This document shows positions 25,428 to 36,262 of a DNA stretch of 64,000 bases, piece by piece. The position numbers and the translations under genes were made by a program. This DNA is from Paragordius varius (Eukaryota; Nematomorpha). The stretch is taken from contig OZ176054.1 in NCBI GenBank assembly GCA_964247055.1, forward strand, positions 8,804,001 through 8,868,000, read 5' to 3'. The notes beneath the pieces were generated by a model. The model searched no databases and was not told where the DNA came from. It worked only from the letters and a program-made list of their open reading frames with translations. Within the stretch, counting starts at the first letter, position 1. Each line of letters starts with the position of its first letter.

Positions 25428-26565
25428 CTGTGTGCAAAAAAATTAAAAATTTTTTTTCATGAGAAAGCTTATGTCCAGCAAATAAATTTGTCGCAAAAAT
25501 TTTTATTTGTTGACGACCTAGTTTTTTGAGATATTGAGAGAATATCAAAATTGGGCAAAAAGCGAAAATTATGGATAATTAAAAAAATAATGATAAATTT
25601 TGAATTATGTTTATATTATTTTAGCAGATATTTACAATTTATAAATAGCCTATAATCATATAGTTTGGGTTTTTATAAAATTTCAGAAAAATCGCGTTTT
25701 TCTATTAACATACTTAAAAGATAAAAATTATAAAACTACATTAAAATATTTTTTTAGTTATTTCCTAGCTAAACTTTTAATATTTTAACAATCATAATTT
25801 ATCAGTAAAAAATCTTATACATTATCCGGTTTATTATAAAATATTTACTGTTTTATTTTGGAATATATGACCAGAAAATATAAAGTATATAAATTGATAC
25901 AAAACAGGATATACAAGTAGTGGAACTTCAACAAAAATCCGTACAAATCCCAGTAAAAATATTAATCTGTGTTAAAACAAACCTGTTACAGGGAAGACGG
26001 ATTGTTGGTTAATATTCCACTACTTTTAATTCCTTTTTTTGCATAATTTCTTTATAATTCCCGGTCATATAAGATTCCAAAATAAAGTAAATTTTTTATA
26101 CACTCAGAAACATGAAGACAAAAAAGTTAAAAAATAAAAAATATTTTTTTGAGTTCAATTTTGTATAAGTTTTTTACTAAATAAAATATGAATGTTAAGA
26201 TTTTAATAAGGAGTTTATCTAGCAAATAATTTTAAAAAATTATTTTAATATAGTTTCATAAAAAGTTTTTTGTCTTTTAAGTACGTTACGCGATCTTTTG
26301 GTCTGAAATTTTGTGAAAAGCCAAACTATATGATTTCAGGCTATTTATAAATTGTAAATATCTGCAATACACCATAATATCTCAAGTTTTATCATTATTT
26401 TTTTAATTATCCTTAATTTTCACTTTTTGCCCAATTTTGATTTCCTCTCAAATTTCAAAACTAGATCGTCAACAAAAAAAATTATTTGGGGCGAATTCGC
26501 TGGTCATAAGCTTTTTCATGGAAAAAAAACTTTTGTTAAAAATTAACCCTCTTTTTTGCACACAG
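25428..26565. mobile_element. 1.14-kb foldback element with about 500-bp inverted arms
   Basis: Starts CTGTGTGCAAAAAA and ends TTTTTTGCACACAG. The arms 25428-25910 and 26040-26565 are imperfect reverse complements along their whole length. Paired blocks include AAATTGGGCAAAAAGCG with TTTTTGCCCAATTTTGA, and TATAAATAGCC with GGCTATTTATA. A spacer of roughly 120 bp itself contains AGTAGTGGAA and TTCCACTACT. There is no protein. Confidence 0.8.
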
Positions 26566-27644
26566 TGAAATCAAGCAAACAATAATTAAATTTTAACCAA
26601 AACAACCTTTAAAAGACTAGTTTAGTGTAAAATATATGTATAAGTAAAAAGACACCCCATCTAATATATTTCCAACAAATAAATTAAGTATTAATATATT
26701 TCAAAAATAATTAAAAAATAAAAATAATTTATAATGTTATAAAAATTCGTATCATTCTGCGTTATAATATTGATCGAGCAAGCTCAAAAAATTTAATTGA
26801 AAATGCGCAAGAGGAAAAGGCGGACATAAATGAAAAATTAGCAATTTCAATTAAAAATGTTTATTCTTTCGTTAACCTAAAAATGTAATAGAAAATAAGG
26901 GATGGATTATCTCTAATAATAATAATAATATTTAAATATTTTTTGCTTCTCTAGGCGCTAATACTTTTATCCTTATACACATAAGCTGGTTATAAATTAT
27001 TTAAAATTTTGTACAGAATCATGACCATATTAATAACAAATTGAATAAATACCAGCTAGGCCTGTTATAATGATAATATAGGCCAAATATTTAAAAATAT
27101 TATTATAACTAAATTGGGTTACCATATTATATCGTAAATATATTAAATTAGATTTTCAATCAAATTCAATTTTTATCATAGATAAGGAATTAGAAACGAA
27201 GTTTTAACGATTATATTTTTGATTTTCACATAAATGTATTAAAAAATATTATTAATCACCCATCCGATTAAGAACTTAATTTTATCGGGTCATTATATAA
27301 AATAGGTTTTCTGTTTGTGTTTATGCAAAATGATAGTTATAACATTTAATTATATTACATGGCATAAACTTTTATTTCCAAATAATTTGAACGAACACGA
27401 CATGTTTGTAACGTCAGTCCCGTAGACCCCACAATGAGGTCTAGCGAATAAATAATTTAAAAAATTTCTTTTTCGCATTTTTTATGCAACGATATCATAT
27501 CTATTTTGAGAAATTAAACTGATTTTTTAACTTATTATGCTGAAATAAAATTATATTTTTATAAAAACAATATGGGATAAAACTTTATTTATGAAATAAT
27601 ATGATAATTTCAATTTTTATATCGATGAATTACATATATATTTA
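26566..27644. other. Gene-free AT-rich stretch
   Basis: No open frame, RNA gene or repeat end recognised. Confidence 0.5.
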
Positions 27645-27992
27645 TATATTAGTAAGTAAGTACACGTTGCTAGTTCTTTAATTATTGCCAGATAGCATTT
27701 TCAGAAAAGGGCAATATTGGCTTAAAGTTATTTTTTTTAGCCTTAAATACAGTGTGAGTATATATTATTAAAAAGTTATTAATTATTGCCAAATAATAAA
27801 TACAACAAAGGGCAGTATTATTGGCTTGTAGTTATTTTTTTACTTTTTACTATTATTAGCCAAAAATACTACTATTTGGCAATTAACTTTCTAGCAATGT
27901 ATACTTACTCATACTGTAATTCTCTTTGCTGCGTATGCTATCCGGCAATATTATATAAAAAACTAGCAATGTATACATACTCATATTGTATA
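27645..27992. mobile_element. Tc1/mariner-type MITE interrupted by its own family
   Basis: Left part 27651-27749 (AAGTACACGTTGCTAG, AATTATTGCC) and right part 27917-27992 (CTAGCAATGTATACATACTC) together resemble one MITE. They are separated by the complete copy at 27750-27916 of the same family, inserted at a TA. Confidence 0.65.
27750..27916. mobile_element. Tc1/mariner-type MITE, complete copy
   Basis: A 167-bp unit starting CAGTGTGAGTA and ending TACTCATACTG, flanked by TA on both sides, the mariner target. Subterminal GTTATTAATTATTGCCAAAT is repeated inverted as ATTTGGCAATTAAC. Sister copies lie at 42637 and 47117. Confidence 0.8.
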
Positions 27993-28560
27993 TTCCATAG
28001 GAAAATAAATACAATTAAACAGTTTGAGTTTTTGGGAAACATTTTTGTACGGTTCCAGCTATCGTGCATAAATAATTTTGACTTTACAATCATTCCTGTT
28101 TCTAAATCAATCAAAAGATATAAAATCCATTTTTTTACATCTTTTTAGAATGCGACCCGCCGGATATTTAGAACCCAGAATAAGGCCCATGAACAAACGC
28201 TAACATATGCTTTATAGTAATTACCCACCTTTATATTAATTAATATTAATTTAGGACTTTATCTAAGAGTAGATGTTTAAAAAAGTTGTCACTATTAATT
28301 TGTTTAATATTATCCAAAGTGTGAATAATGTATTAATATATAAATATGAAATTTTAGTTACCATTGTGAAAAACATACAATTGAGCCCATAAATATATAT
28401 TTATTACATCAAAATCAATTACATTAAGTGTTTCACAATATATAGAATAATTATCATAAATAAAAACCAATTTCATTAATATATGTTGCAACACGTTACA
28501 CTAATAATGTATTGGCACTTAATTAGTATATTGCAATGAAAAAGTATGTTGGTGTAGATT

Positions 28561-31014
28561 TTAACGAATCCTACTTGGTTCATAAAAGGTGGATGTTCTT
28601 TCCAAACTGGATACCGCAAAAGATCCTTCGCTACTTTCATGTCTCTTTTTTCTTTTGGAAAAAAATATTTTATTTTTACGATTATTATTACCATGTTTGC
28701 CTTTAACACTGGCACGATCAATAGTAATTTTGAGTTTTGTTGCCGGATTATTAGAAGAAAACTTTGTAGTGGTATTATTGGATTGTCTGGCATGTTTTAT
28801 GGAAAGGTCCTTACCTTTATCATTAATCTTGCTACGATCTAACCAGGATGGTAGTAAACATTGAAGTGTTAAATAATAATTAAAATACTTTCGAAAGGTT
28901 TTACTTATGAAGTATAATGCAATCGGATTGATGCAAGAGTTGGAATATGAGCACACAAAACCAACAATCTTAAAATAATGCCAAAACATATTGTAATGAC
29001 TTTGGGCATGAGGATAGCAAAAGAACCACATGGTGACAATGTGATATGGAAGCCAACAAATTAGAAAAATTCCAATAAATATCAATACCATTTTGGCTAT
29101 CTTTTTGCGGGATTCCATTTGTTTCTTCAGTCGCAGATTATTAATAAAAGGGTCATTTTTGGAGGATACATCCTCACCTTCGCCAATCGATATAAAGCGT
29201 TTAATATTTTTATCGGGTGGTGGCATGAGAAGTGTATTGTGTCTTTTAAATTGAAACGTTTTAATTTTACTTTGGCTTGCAATCATACTAGTGGCAAGGT
29301 TGTGAAACGAACGAGTAATTCTCGAATTCCGAGATATTTTCGCCCCTCGAGGATTTAGTTTGTCCGAGTTGATTTGGAGGTCAGGATATTTAAGTTCTTT
29401 TATTTTGATATTACCTGGATTCTGTTGCATATTATTTTGTGAAACCAGTGGTAAAAGCGTTGTAACCTTGGGAGATTTATCGTAAAGCATTTTAGTAGCA
29501 TTTGAGTGATTTTTCAAAAGAGTATTATCTAGAGTATTATCATTGAATGGCAATTCGCTTTTTTCCCCAAAATTGTCAGTTAATGAGTGTATAGGAGAGG
29601 GTGATTGAGAAGAGCCTTCAAATCTTTCCAAAATATCATTTTGAGATGTGGATGCTAGGGGTAAATTTAATGAATCATTTATTTGAAAATTTCCTTGAGC
29701 TGAGAAAGAACCACTTTCATTCGTAGATAGGGATGACTGTTGTTGAAAGATTGGAGTTTGGGAAATACTTCTTACCTTATCATGACGAGAAGGCTCATAA
29801 ATATTCACATCATTAGTGTCATTTGTTTGAAGGGGATCACTTTCGTAGGGTATATGTAGATGTTTACCCAAATTAAGATCAGAATATCTGTGATAATCTG
29901 CTCTTTTTGATGGACCAGAGGGGAGTGATAATAATTTATTTTCATTTTGTAAAATATCTCCCGTACTCTGTATCAGTCTTTTAGCCATGAGACAGTAGTA
30001 TACGCTTATGATTAACAATGGAAAAACTAGTAGTATTAAGAATTTGGTTAATGTGTGAAGTTGTGGATATAATATACCATACTTTAATGGGTGAGGGTGG
30101 CATACTTTAACAATTTGCTCCATTTGAATTTCGGCCTCGGGTTGCTCGGCACCTCTATGCTTTCTTTTTTGTGTTATTAATGTTTTGTCATCCAAATATT
30201 TCATGTCATAACTTTTGTAATCGATTAAGTTTATAACGTTGGAATTTAAATTGGATATGAGAGCATTATACTGAGAATATTCTGTTAACTTTGGAAATTT
30301 ATTAATATAGTGATCATTTAGTAGGGAACTAGTTTTTGTATAATTGCCCCAAAAATTGTCAGCTATGTCAGAAATATTTATGTCGTGTTCTGTATTGTCG
30401 TCTCCTTTGTTATCGGGAATTCCAAGAGTTATTATGCGCAGATTGGAAAAGATTCCATCTATAGTTGCCAAAGTCAAACCTAATATCCATATACCAGTGC
30501 ATACCAATATAGTTTTTCGTAAAACGCTCCGTTTACCACCCAAGTAACGGCCCAAGGGATCTATTATAGCGTGATACCTATCAGCACTCAGGGCCGTAAG
30601 TGTGTAAACTGAAATAGCCACTGATAAGGTGCGGAAAAATTGTGTACTCTTACAAATCAATTCCCCGTACGGCCAACTCTCAAACGTGTAAATTGTGCTC
30701 GTGAAGGGCACGCTTATAAGGATGAATGCAAAATCTCCCAAAGATAAATTAAGTATGTACAGGTTTGGAGCATTGTTCCTGAGCGATTTGTGTGACAATA
30801 CAACGTAGATTAAAAGTCCGTTCCCGATGACACCCACCATAAAAATCATTGCAAATATGATTGGTACACCATAGTATTCTGGTCTATGGTTGTATGGCAT
30901 GATTTCTGTAATTTCTTCCTCATCGCTCGCATTTTTATCCATCAATACATCATTCAAAGCGGATACGAAAGATGAATTTATACCTTCTAAAACAGTACTA
31001 TAAACGGTAGTCAT
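28561..31014 (-). CDS. Class A GPCR, bombesin/CCHamide-receptor type, intron-free, 817 aa
   Basis: A seven-helix neuropeptide receptor of the plasma membrane. N-glycosylation sites are at Asn13 and Asn28. TM1 (about 49-73) has GNGLLIY, TM2 starts NLYILNLSLGD, and Cys121 before TM3 can pair with Cys305. DRY is at 145-147 in TALSADRYHAI, Pro332 in TM5, CWLPYH in TM6 (about 641-665). TM7 has SNSCINPIALYFISKTFRK, characteristic of bombesin, CCHamide and endothelin-type receptors; WPYG in loop 1 and PFTSTIYT also fit CCHamide receptors. The second extracellular loop (about 130 aa) and third intracellular loop (about 295 aa, Ser/Asn rich) are very long, explaining the size compared with the usual 400 aa. 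The C-terminal tail is basic. The whole frame is one exon with no disruption. The ligand is not known. Confidence 0.92.
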   Translation of the reverse strand: MTTVYSTVLEGINSSFVSALNDVLMDKNASDEEEITEIMPYNHRPEYYGVPIIFAMIFMVGVIGNGLLIYVVLSHKSLRNNAPNLYILNLSLGDFAFILISVPFTSTIYTFESWPYGELICKSTQFFRTLSVAISVYTLTALSADRYHAIIDPLGRYLGGKRSVLRKTILVCTGIWILGLTLATIDGIFSNLRIITLGIPDNKGDDNTEHDINISDIADNFWGNYTKTSSLLNDHYINKFPKLTEYSQYNALISNLNSNVINLIDYKSYDMKYLDDKTLITQKRKHRGAEQPEAEIQMEQIVKVCHPHPLKYGILYPQLHTLTKFLILLVFPLLIISVYYCLMAKRLIQSTGDILQNENKLLSLPSGPSKRADYHRYSDLNLGKHLHIPYESDPLQTNDTNDVNIYEPSRHDKVRSISQTPIFQQQSSLSTNESGSFSAQGNFQINDSLNLPLASTSQNDILERFEGSSQSPSPIHSLTDNFGEKSELPFNDNTLDNTLLKNHSNATKMLYDKSPKVTTLLPLVSQNNMQQNPGNIKIKELKYPDLQINSDKLNPRGAKISRNSRITRSFHNLATSMIASQSKIKTFQFKRHNTLLMPPPDKNIKRFISIGEGEDVSSKNDPFINNLRLKKQMESRKKIAKMVLIFIGIFLICWLPYHIVTMWFFCYPHAQSHYNMFWHYFKIVGFVCSYSNSCINPIALYFISKTFRKYFNYYLTLQCLLPSWLDRSKINDKGKDLSIKHARQSNNTTTKFSSNNPATKLKITIDRASVKGKHGNNNRKNKIFFSKRKKRHESSEGSFAVSSLERTSTFYEPSRIR

Positions 31015-33131
31015 AGAAGTTTATGTGATTTTACGCGTGATATTTTTGCAGGATTCGGCCACTATTTAGATGCGTAGATTTTGTAGCCATATAAAAAGTG
31101 TCAAATATCATTTTTGTTATTGCGGTCATCACACAGTTTTAATGGTGGTTAAACATAGAACTAGATATTAAAAAATAGATTATTATTTTAACGATTATTA
31201 TTATAACATAGGTGTGAACAATTTAGATGCTAAAGTATCTGATAGAAAATATATATTATATAACATATTGTTTGTCAAATTTTCTATTTAATTTCAATTT
31301 TTTATGTATATGATCGATACAAGGCCATTTTTCATGCATGGGGAAGTAACTCATTACGTAGGATGATATATGCGCTTTTAGTTTAGAGCTTTTTATATTA
31401 CTCATATGCTTTTAAATAATATTAAAAGAATAATATGTACATCCATTTTTAATGAAATTCTTTTCCATTAAAAACATTGTAAAATTATGGCATAAACCAG
31501 AATATAGCGATAAAATGCAAAAGAGAGTTTTATTTTTGATTCTGTAGCAAAAAAAGGGACAGGAAAAACTCTTATATCATCACCGGACAAAGCATCTCAA
31601 AAATATTTTATGACATTTGTTAGGTAGGATGTGCACATTTTTTTCTATATGTTTGAATAATCTAATAGGCGAAAAATGGTAAGTAAAAGAGACATCTAGC
31701 TCCAATTTATAATTGGACTAAAATTAAATTCGTATTTGTATTTAACTTAAGTATTTATTACATTTTTAATTATGCATATTTTGCTAAAATGTTTTTATCG
31801 CTTGTCGTTCGATATAAATTTGGACACTTGGTATAGAATTGTAATCTGCAAGCTAGCTAAATATATATAGATATAGATATAAATAATTTATATGATTAAC
31901 TGGATACATATAAAATAAATTCTTAGCTGTTGTTAGTCGTCAACCAAAAAAAATCATTTTCAATATATACTAATATTTATAAGATATTAAGCCAGGGCAT
32001 GAAAAATGAATCAATTTTCTATTTATACTGAGAAGATTAAAATTAAACCAAGATTTTCCGTTGAAACATTCGATATAATTATTGTCTACTGTTAAATTGA
32101 AAAAATTTTGTTTGTTTCCATTTCAGCGAATGACATCCAAAAAATATTAATTTTTTATTTAATTCTTATTAGGAATAGGCATGTAAGCGCATTTTTTACT
32201 TGCCAGTAAAATGGATGACCCATTATATTAATGATATGGTAACAAAAAGTTGTGTCGTGTGTGCATTAATAATACATAATTTTAAATTGACATGAATGGA
32301 GCTTTCAACCTAAAGTAATGTAAACAATTTATCATCAAAACAATTTTGGCAGTTCTCCCGTTTAGCTTAAAAGGGGTTAAATAAAGCTAAATGAAAAAAA
32401 ACAGTTAAAGGTGAAGCCAAAAAAAGAAATATTAATGATGTTTAATTTTGTTAAATTGCTAATTATAGATAATGGAATTCATTATTATTTTTATTTAGTA
32501 AAAAAAGGGCAAGAGGTTAACTTTTGTAGTGTAAATGATAAAGTTTGCATAATAAATTAGAACCATCCTCATAAATATAAATAGAGGATATTTGGATTGG
32601 TCACAAGAAAAATCTAATTTTTTAAGGATAATTACCATTTTTTTATTTTTTTTCAAAGTAAACTTTTTTTAACAAACGAGGTAATTTTTTGTTTTTATTT
32701 TTTTTTGATAAATAATTTATTCCGAAAAATCCTTTGACTTTTACATTTTAAATCTAATTATGATGAGGATAAGAGTTTGTAAATCTGTTATCTTGGTTAG
32801 ATTTTAAGGGAAAGAACGTGTGATATAAGATAAATATTCGTAAAGTAAAAAACGGTTTTTCCCCTATGTAAATTACAAAATAATATTCGGCTGGCATATA
32901 TATAAAATAAAATTGTACTTTTATATAAAAATAATAAATCTTGAAAATTTAAGCATCCATATAAAAATATTAATATATGATTTGAAATATTAGACTGAGA
33001 ATTAAGGTACAATAAGAAAAATCAATTTTTTATATCCGCTGTTAACTATCGACACTAAATTTATTATTTTGGTAAAATAATTAAATACACACCGTTCAAT
33101 AATATATTTATCAATAAGGTAAATATCTAAT
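31015..33131. other. Upstream region of the bombesin-type receptor; no other gene seen
   Basis: AT-rich, no protein recognised. The receptor promoter must lie here but no element can be named. Confidence 0.45.
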
Positions 33132-33396
33132 GAGGGGTATCCAACACAATTCGTTTCACGGGCCGCATTTGCAAAATATATGGGCATTAACATATACTTT
33201 ATTAGAATTTAAACACAAGACTATAAAAAATACAAATCGTTTCATTTTTTGCTAATTCATTGCCAAAATTCGGAAAGGTTTATTGAGAAAATTTGTTTAA
33301 GAAAATCTATTTTACTTGGAAGTCGTAAAATTTTGTATTTTAAATTTCTCGCGGGTCGCATAAATATCTTGGAGGGCCTAGTGTGAGAAACGCCTG
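33132..33396. mobile_element. Non-autonomous hAT-like element
   Basis: Left end GAGGGGTATCCAACACAA then CGGGCCGCATT; right end CTCGCGGGTCGCATAAA to CGCCTG. Flanks ATCTAAT and ATCTAAAT look like an 8-bp target duplication with one base lost. The internal TATATGGGCATTAACATA matches the element at 17155-17480. Confidence 0.65.
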
Positions 33397-34963
33397 ATCT
33401 AAATTATATGTTGCTTATCGATTGGTCTGATAATCACCGCCATTCATAACGATTTAAGTATAAAAAATTGAATTACAGTAAATTTAAAATATTTGACCTT
33501 ATATATACCCAATATTTTTCATTGGCGTTGCTTTCAACGCAAACGTTTAAATCTTTGCTAGTTTCATAGCACTGTGTTACCGATATTTTCCATGCAAAAG
33601 GATTCGTTTCCATCTTGTTTTAATTATATTAAGATTCATCAATTTGTCTTATAGTTAAAGAAACTTTAATTAAAAGTAATTAGGAGTGTTAAACTTTATC
33701 AAAAACAGATACATCACTTAAAATTGTATAATAAGCAAGGGAATTTTGGAGGATTATTTTAAATAGATATAGTAGCGGTTCTTTTATATACTGCAAGAAA
33801 GGCATAAAAAGCTTAGCCTTATAATCTTAGGTTTATTTTCACGCAATAATCTATAATAATAAAAGTGTAACTGTGTACGAATCTTATTAGATTTTAAGGT
33901 TTGAGAACCAATGATTATAGTACCAGCTTAAAAAATCAATGGTAATGTTAAATTGCAGCGGGGAAAATAAAAATAAAATTACTTTAGTGTGCATTAAAAA
34001 TTAAAGGATATGTAAGAAAACAATCCTAATTTCAAAAAATTTCAGCTGAAAAATGGGGTTCTTAACGTACATAAGCGAAATAAATGCAAAAAAACCGCCT
34101 AGCGTGTGCATAAGTTATAATAAAAAATAAAGACATTTATACATTTAAATCTTAAAAAAGAACTAAAATAAATCTTGAATTTTTTTGATATTGGAATAAA
34201 GATAATTTGTATGTAATATTAACCAGAGTTGTATTCAATGGTTTCTAATAGTTTAGACAGTTTTAATATGACAAATTTTATTTGGGTGTAAAATGTATGT
34301 AAATATATTAAAAAATTGTAAAAAGTTAACGATTAAAAAGACATTACGTAAACTTATGATGACCATTAAAATTTTGATAATGTTGGCGATATAAAAAAGA
34401 TGTGAATAGCTATCGTCAGGTTTCTTTTCATTAATGTAAGGGAAGAAAAGAGATAAAATTTACTTAGTGCAATTTTACGGAAAAAATACCTTAATGAGCA
34501 ACATTATGGTTTAATTACAATTGGGCAGATAGTGCATTGCATTGAAACGATTAATATACAGTTCATTTGGTATATTTTTTTAAGAGAAGAATGATTACTT
34601 TTCTCCAAAGACTATCACCCCCAAAAGTAATTCAGTTCTTTAAGCATAAATATTTTTATCTTAGAGAGCAAAAATTTTATATTTTATCTTTATTTAGTGT
34701 CATAAGACAACAAATTTAAATATACTAAAGTTTATTAACCATGACAATCATCGTTTTCGTTTCAGTCCTGTAACGGGTATTTGGGCACAACATTTTTGTG
34801 TTAAAATATAGCAAATTGCATCTTATATAAATTCAGCATACCATATTTTATAAAGTAAGAACTGCGCAAGTTTTTGCCTCTATTTGGATTATATGATGCC
34901 TTGGATTAAATTTTTATTAAAAACATAGACCTTATTAGATATATTTTTGAATTATGATGCAAG
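33397..34963. other. Gene-free AT-rich stretch
   Basis: No open frame or repeat end recognised. Confidence 0.5.
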
Positions 34964-34971
34964 ACGACATA

Positions 34972-36254
34972 CAGGGGCGTACCGAGGGGGGGGCAAGGGG
35001 GTGCATCATGCCCCGGGCGCCGTTATTTAGGGGCGCCTAAATGATTTTTTAAAATTGAATTTTAATTATGCAAAAATAATAAGAACTTTCAAATGAGATT
35101 TTTTAGCAATTAGGTAATAATCCTTAAAATATATACTCTATATTATTCACGTAATTAGTACCATAAAACAGAATGACTTAACATTGTTGAGAGTGGAAAA
35201 AGAAAAATATGATAGATTTTAATAATATAATTGATATTTTGCAATATCCAAAGCCAGAAAAATTTTTACACAAAAGATATTTTTTCTCTTAGTTGCTTTT
35301 TTCCTTTCCAAGTGATAAAATCATATAATTAATATTTTATTAAATAAAATGCATTATAATTCTGTTTATGTATTGTAAAATTCTCCTATTACAATTATTT
35401 CATTATTGTTCGCCATTATCATAAGATCAATTCAATATATGCAACAAAAACATTTTTATATATAACTAGCGAACATCTCGGGGGGCGCTATAAAAAAGTA
35501 TTTCGAAACATTATTTAATAGCTATGATCTCATAAAATTTTAAAACGGTGCATTCATACTAATATATTGTTTACTTGGGCCAAACGGTCTCATACCTAGG
35601 GCGAAAAATAGATTCAAAAAATTATTTTTGTGGACAATTTTTTTGAAAAAAATGGCATTTTACGGGGGGAGCGGGTAAAAAGGGGGCCGAAATTAAAAAA
35701 GCGAGCCGACTATGTTTGGCGCAATTGAAATAAGTAAAAAAAGTATATGTGAAATCGAATGGTCTAACACGTTTTCAGCATAATTGTCTCAAAGAACGAT
35801 TTTTCAAAACCCGTTTTTTACACGGCGTGGACCCGAACTGGGGGCCTAATTCAAAAAAAGACGAAGTTATTGTCGGGGCATTCATTAATGATTATATAAT
35901 TTCGACATTTGGATATGAATGGGTCTACCGGTTTTCCGAAAACATACAAAGCCGCATTTTCCATTTTTATAAACATATAGATTTTACAAGTTAAAAAACA
36001 TTTTTTGTTAAATTTTAATTTTATCACTCGCGACCCCATAATTTTGCTACGCGACCCATAGTTTAAGAAGCCCTGATATAGACATATATATAAATTTAAA
36101 ATTTATATGACTGTGATGTCCTATCTATGGTGATTAGGTTACAACGTTTGTATTTTTTTTTACTAAATTGTATTATTGGCTTTTAAAAAAAAGGGGGGGG
36201 GGGCGCCATAAAATTTTTATGCCCCGGGCGCCGCAAATGCTCGGTACGCCACTG
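34972..36254. mobile_element. hAT-type DNA transposon, non-autonomous, with perfect 8-bp target duplication
   Basis: The 1283-bp element starts CAGGGGCGTACCGAG and ends CTCGGTACGCCACTG. Both ends carry GC-rich subterminal CCCCGGGCGCC. The octamer ACGACATA occurs at 34964-34971 and 36255-36262, the 8-bp duplication expected of hAT. An 81-codon open frame at 35749-35994 (plus) has no recognised domain. Its sequence recurs at 59880-60330, so it is part of a repeat rather than a host gene. No transposase remains. Confidence 0.88.
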
Positions 36255-36262
36255 ACGACATA

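Noticed and set aside
27786-28148. 120-codon plus-strand frame
   Set aside because: Most of it is translated MITE sequence (the TACTCATACTG-ended family) and its composition is AT-driven.
28589-28864. Open frames antisense to the bombesin-type receptor (also 29119-29358 and 30344-30547)
   Set aside because: They are shadows of the real minus-strand coding frame.
35749-35994. 81-codon open frame as a host gene
   Set aside because: It lies inside a hAT element, has no recognised domain, and its DNA recurs in rearranged form at 59880-60330.
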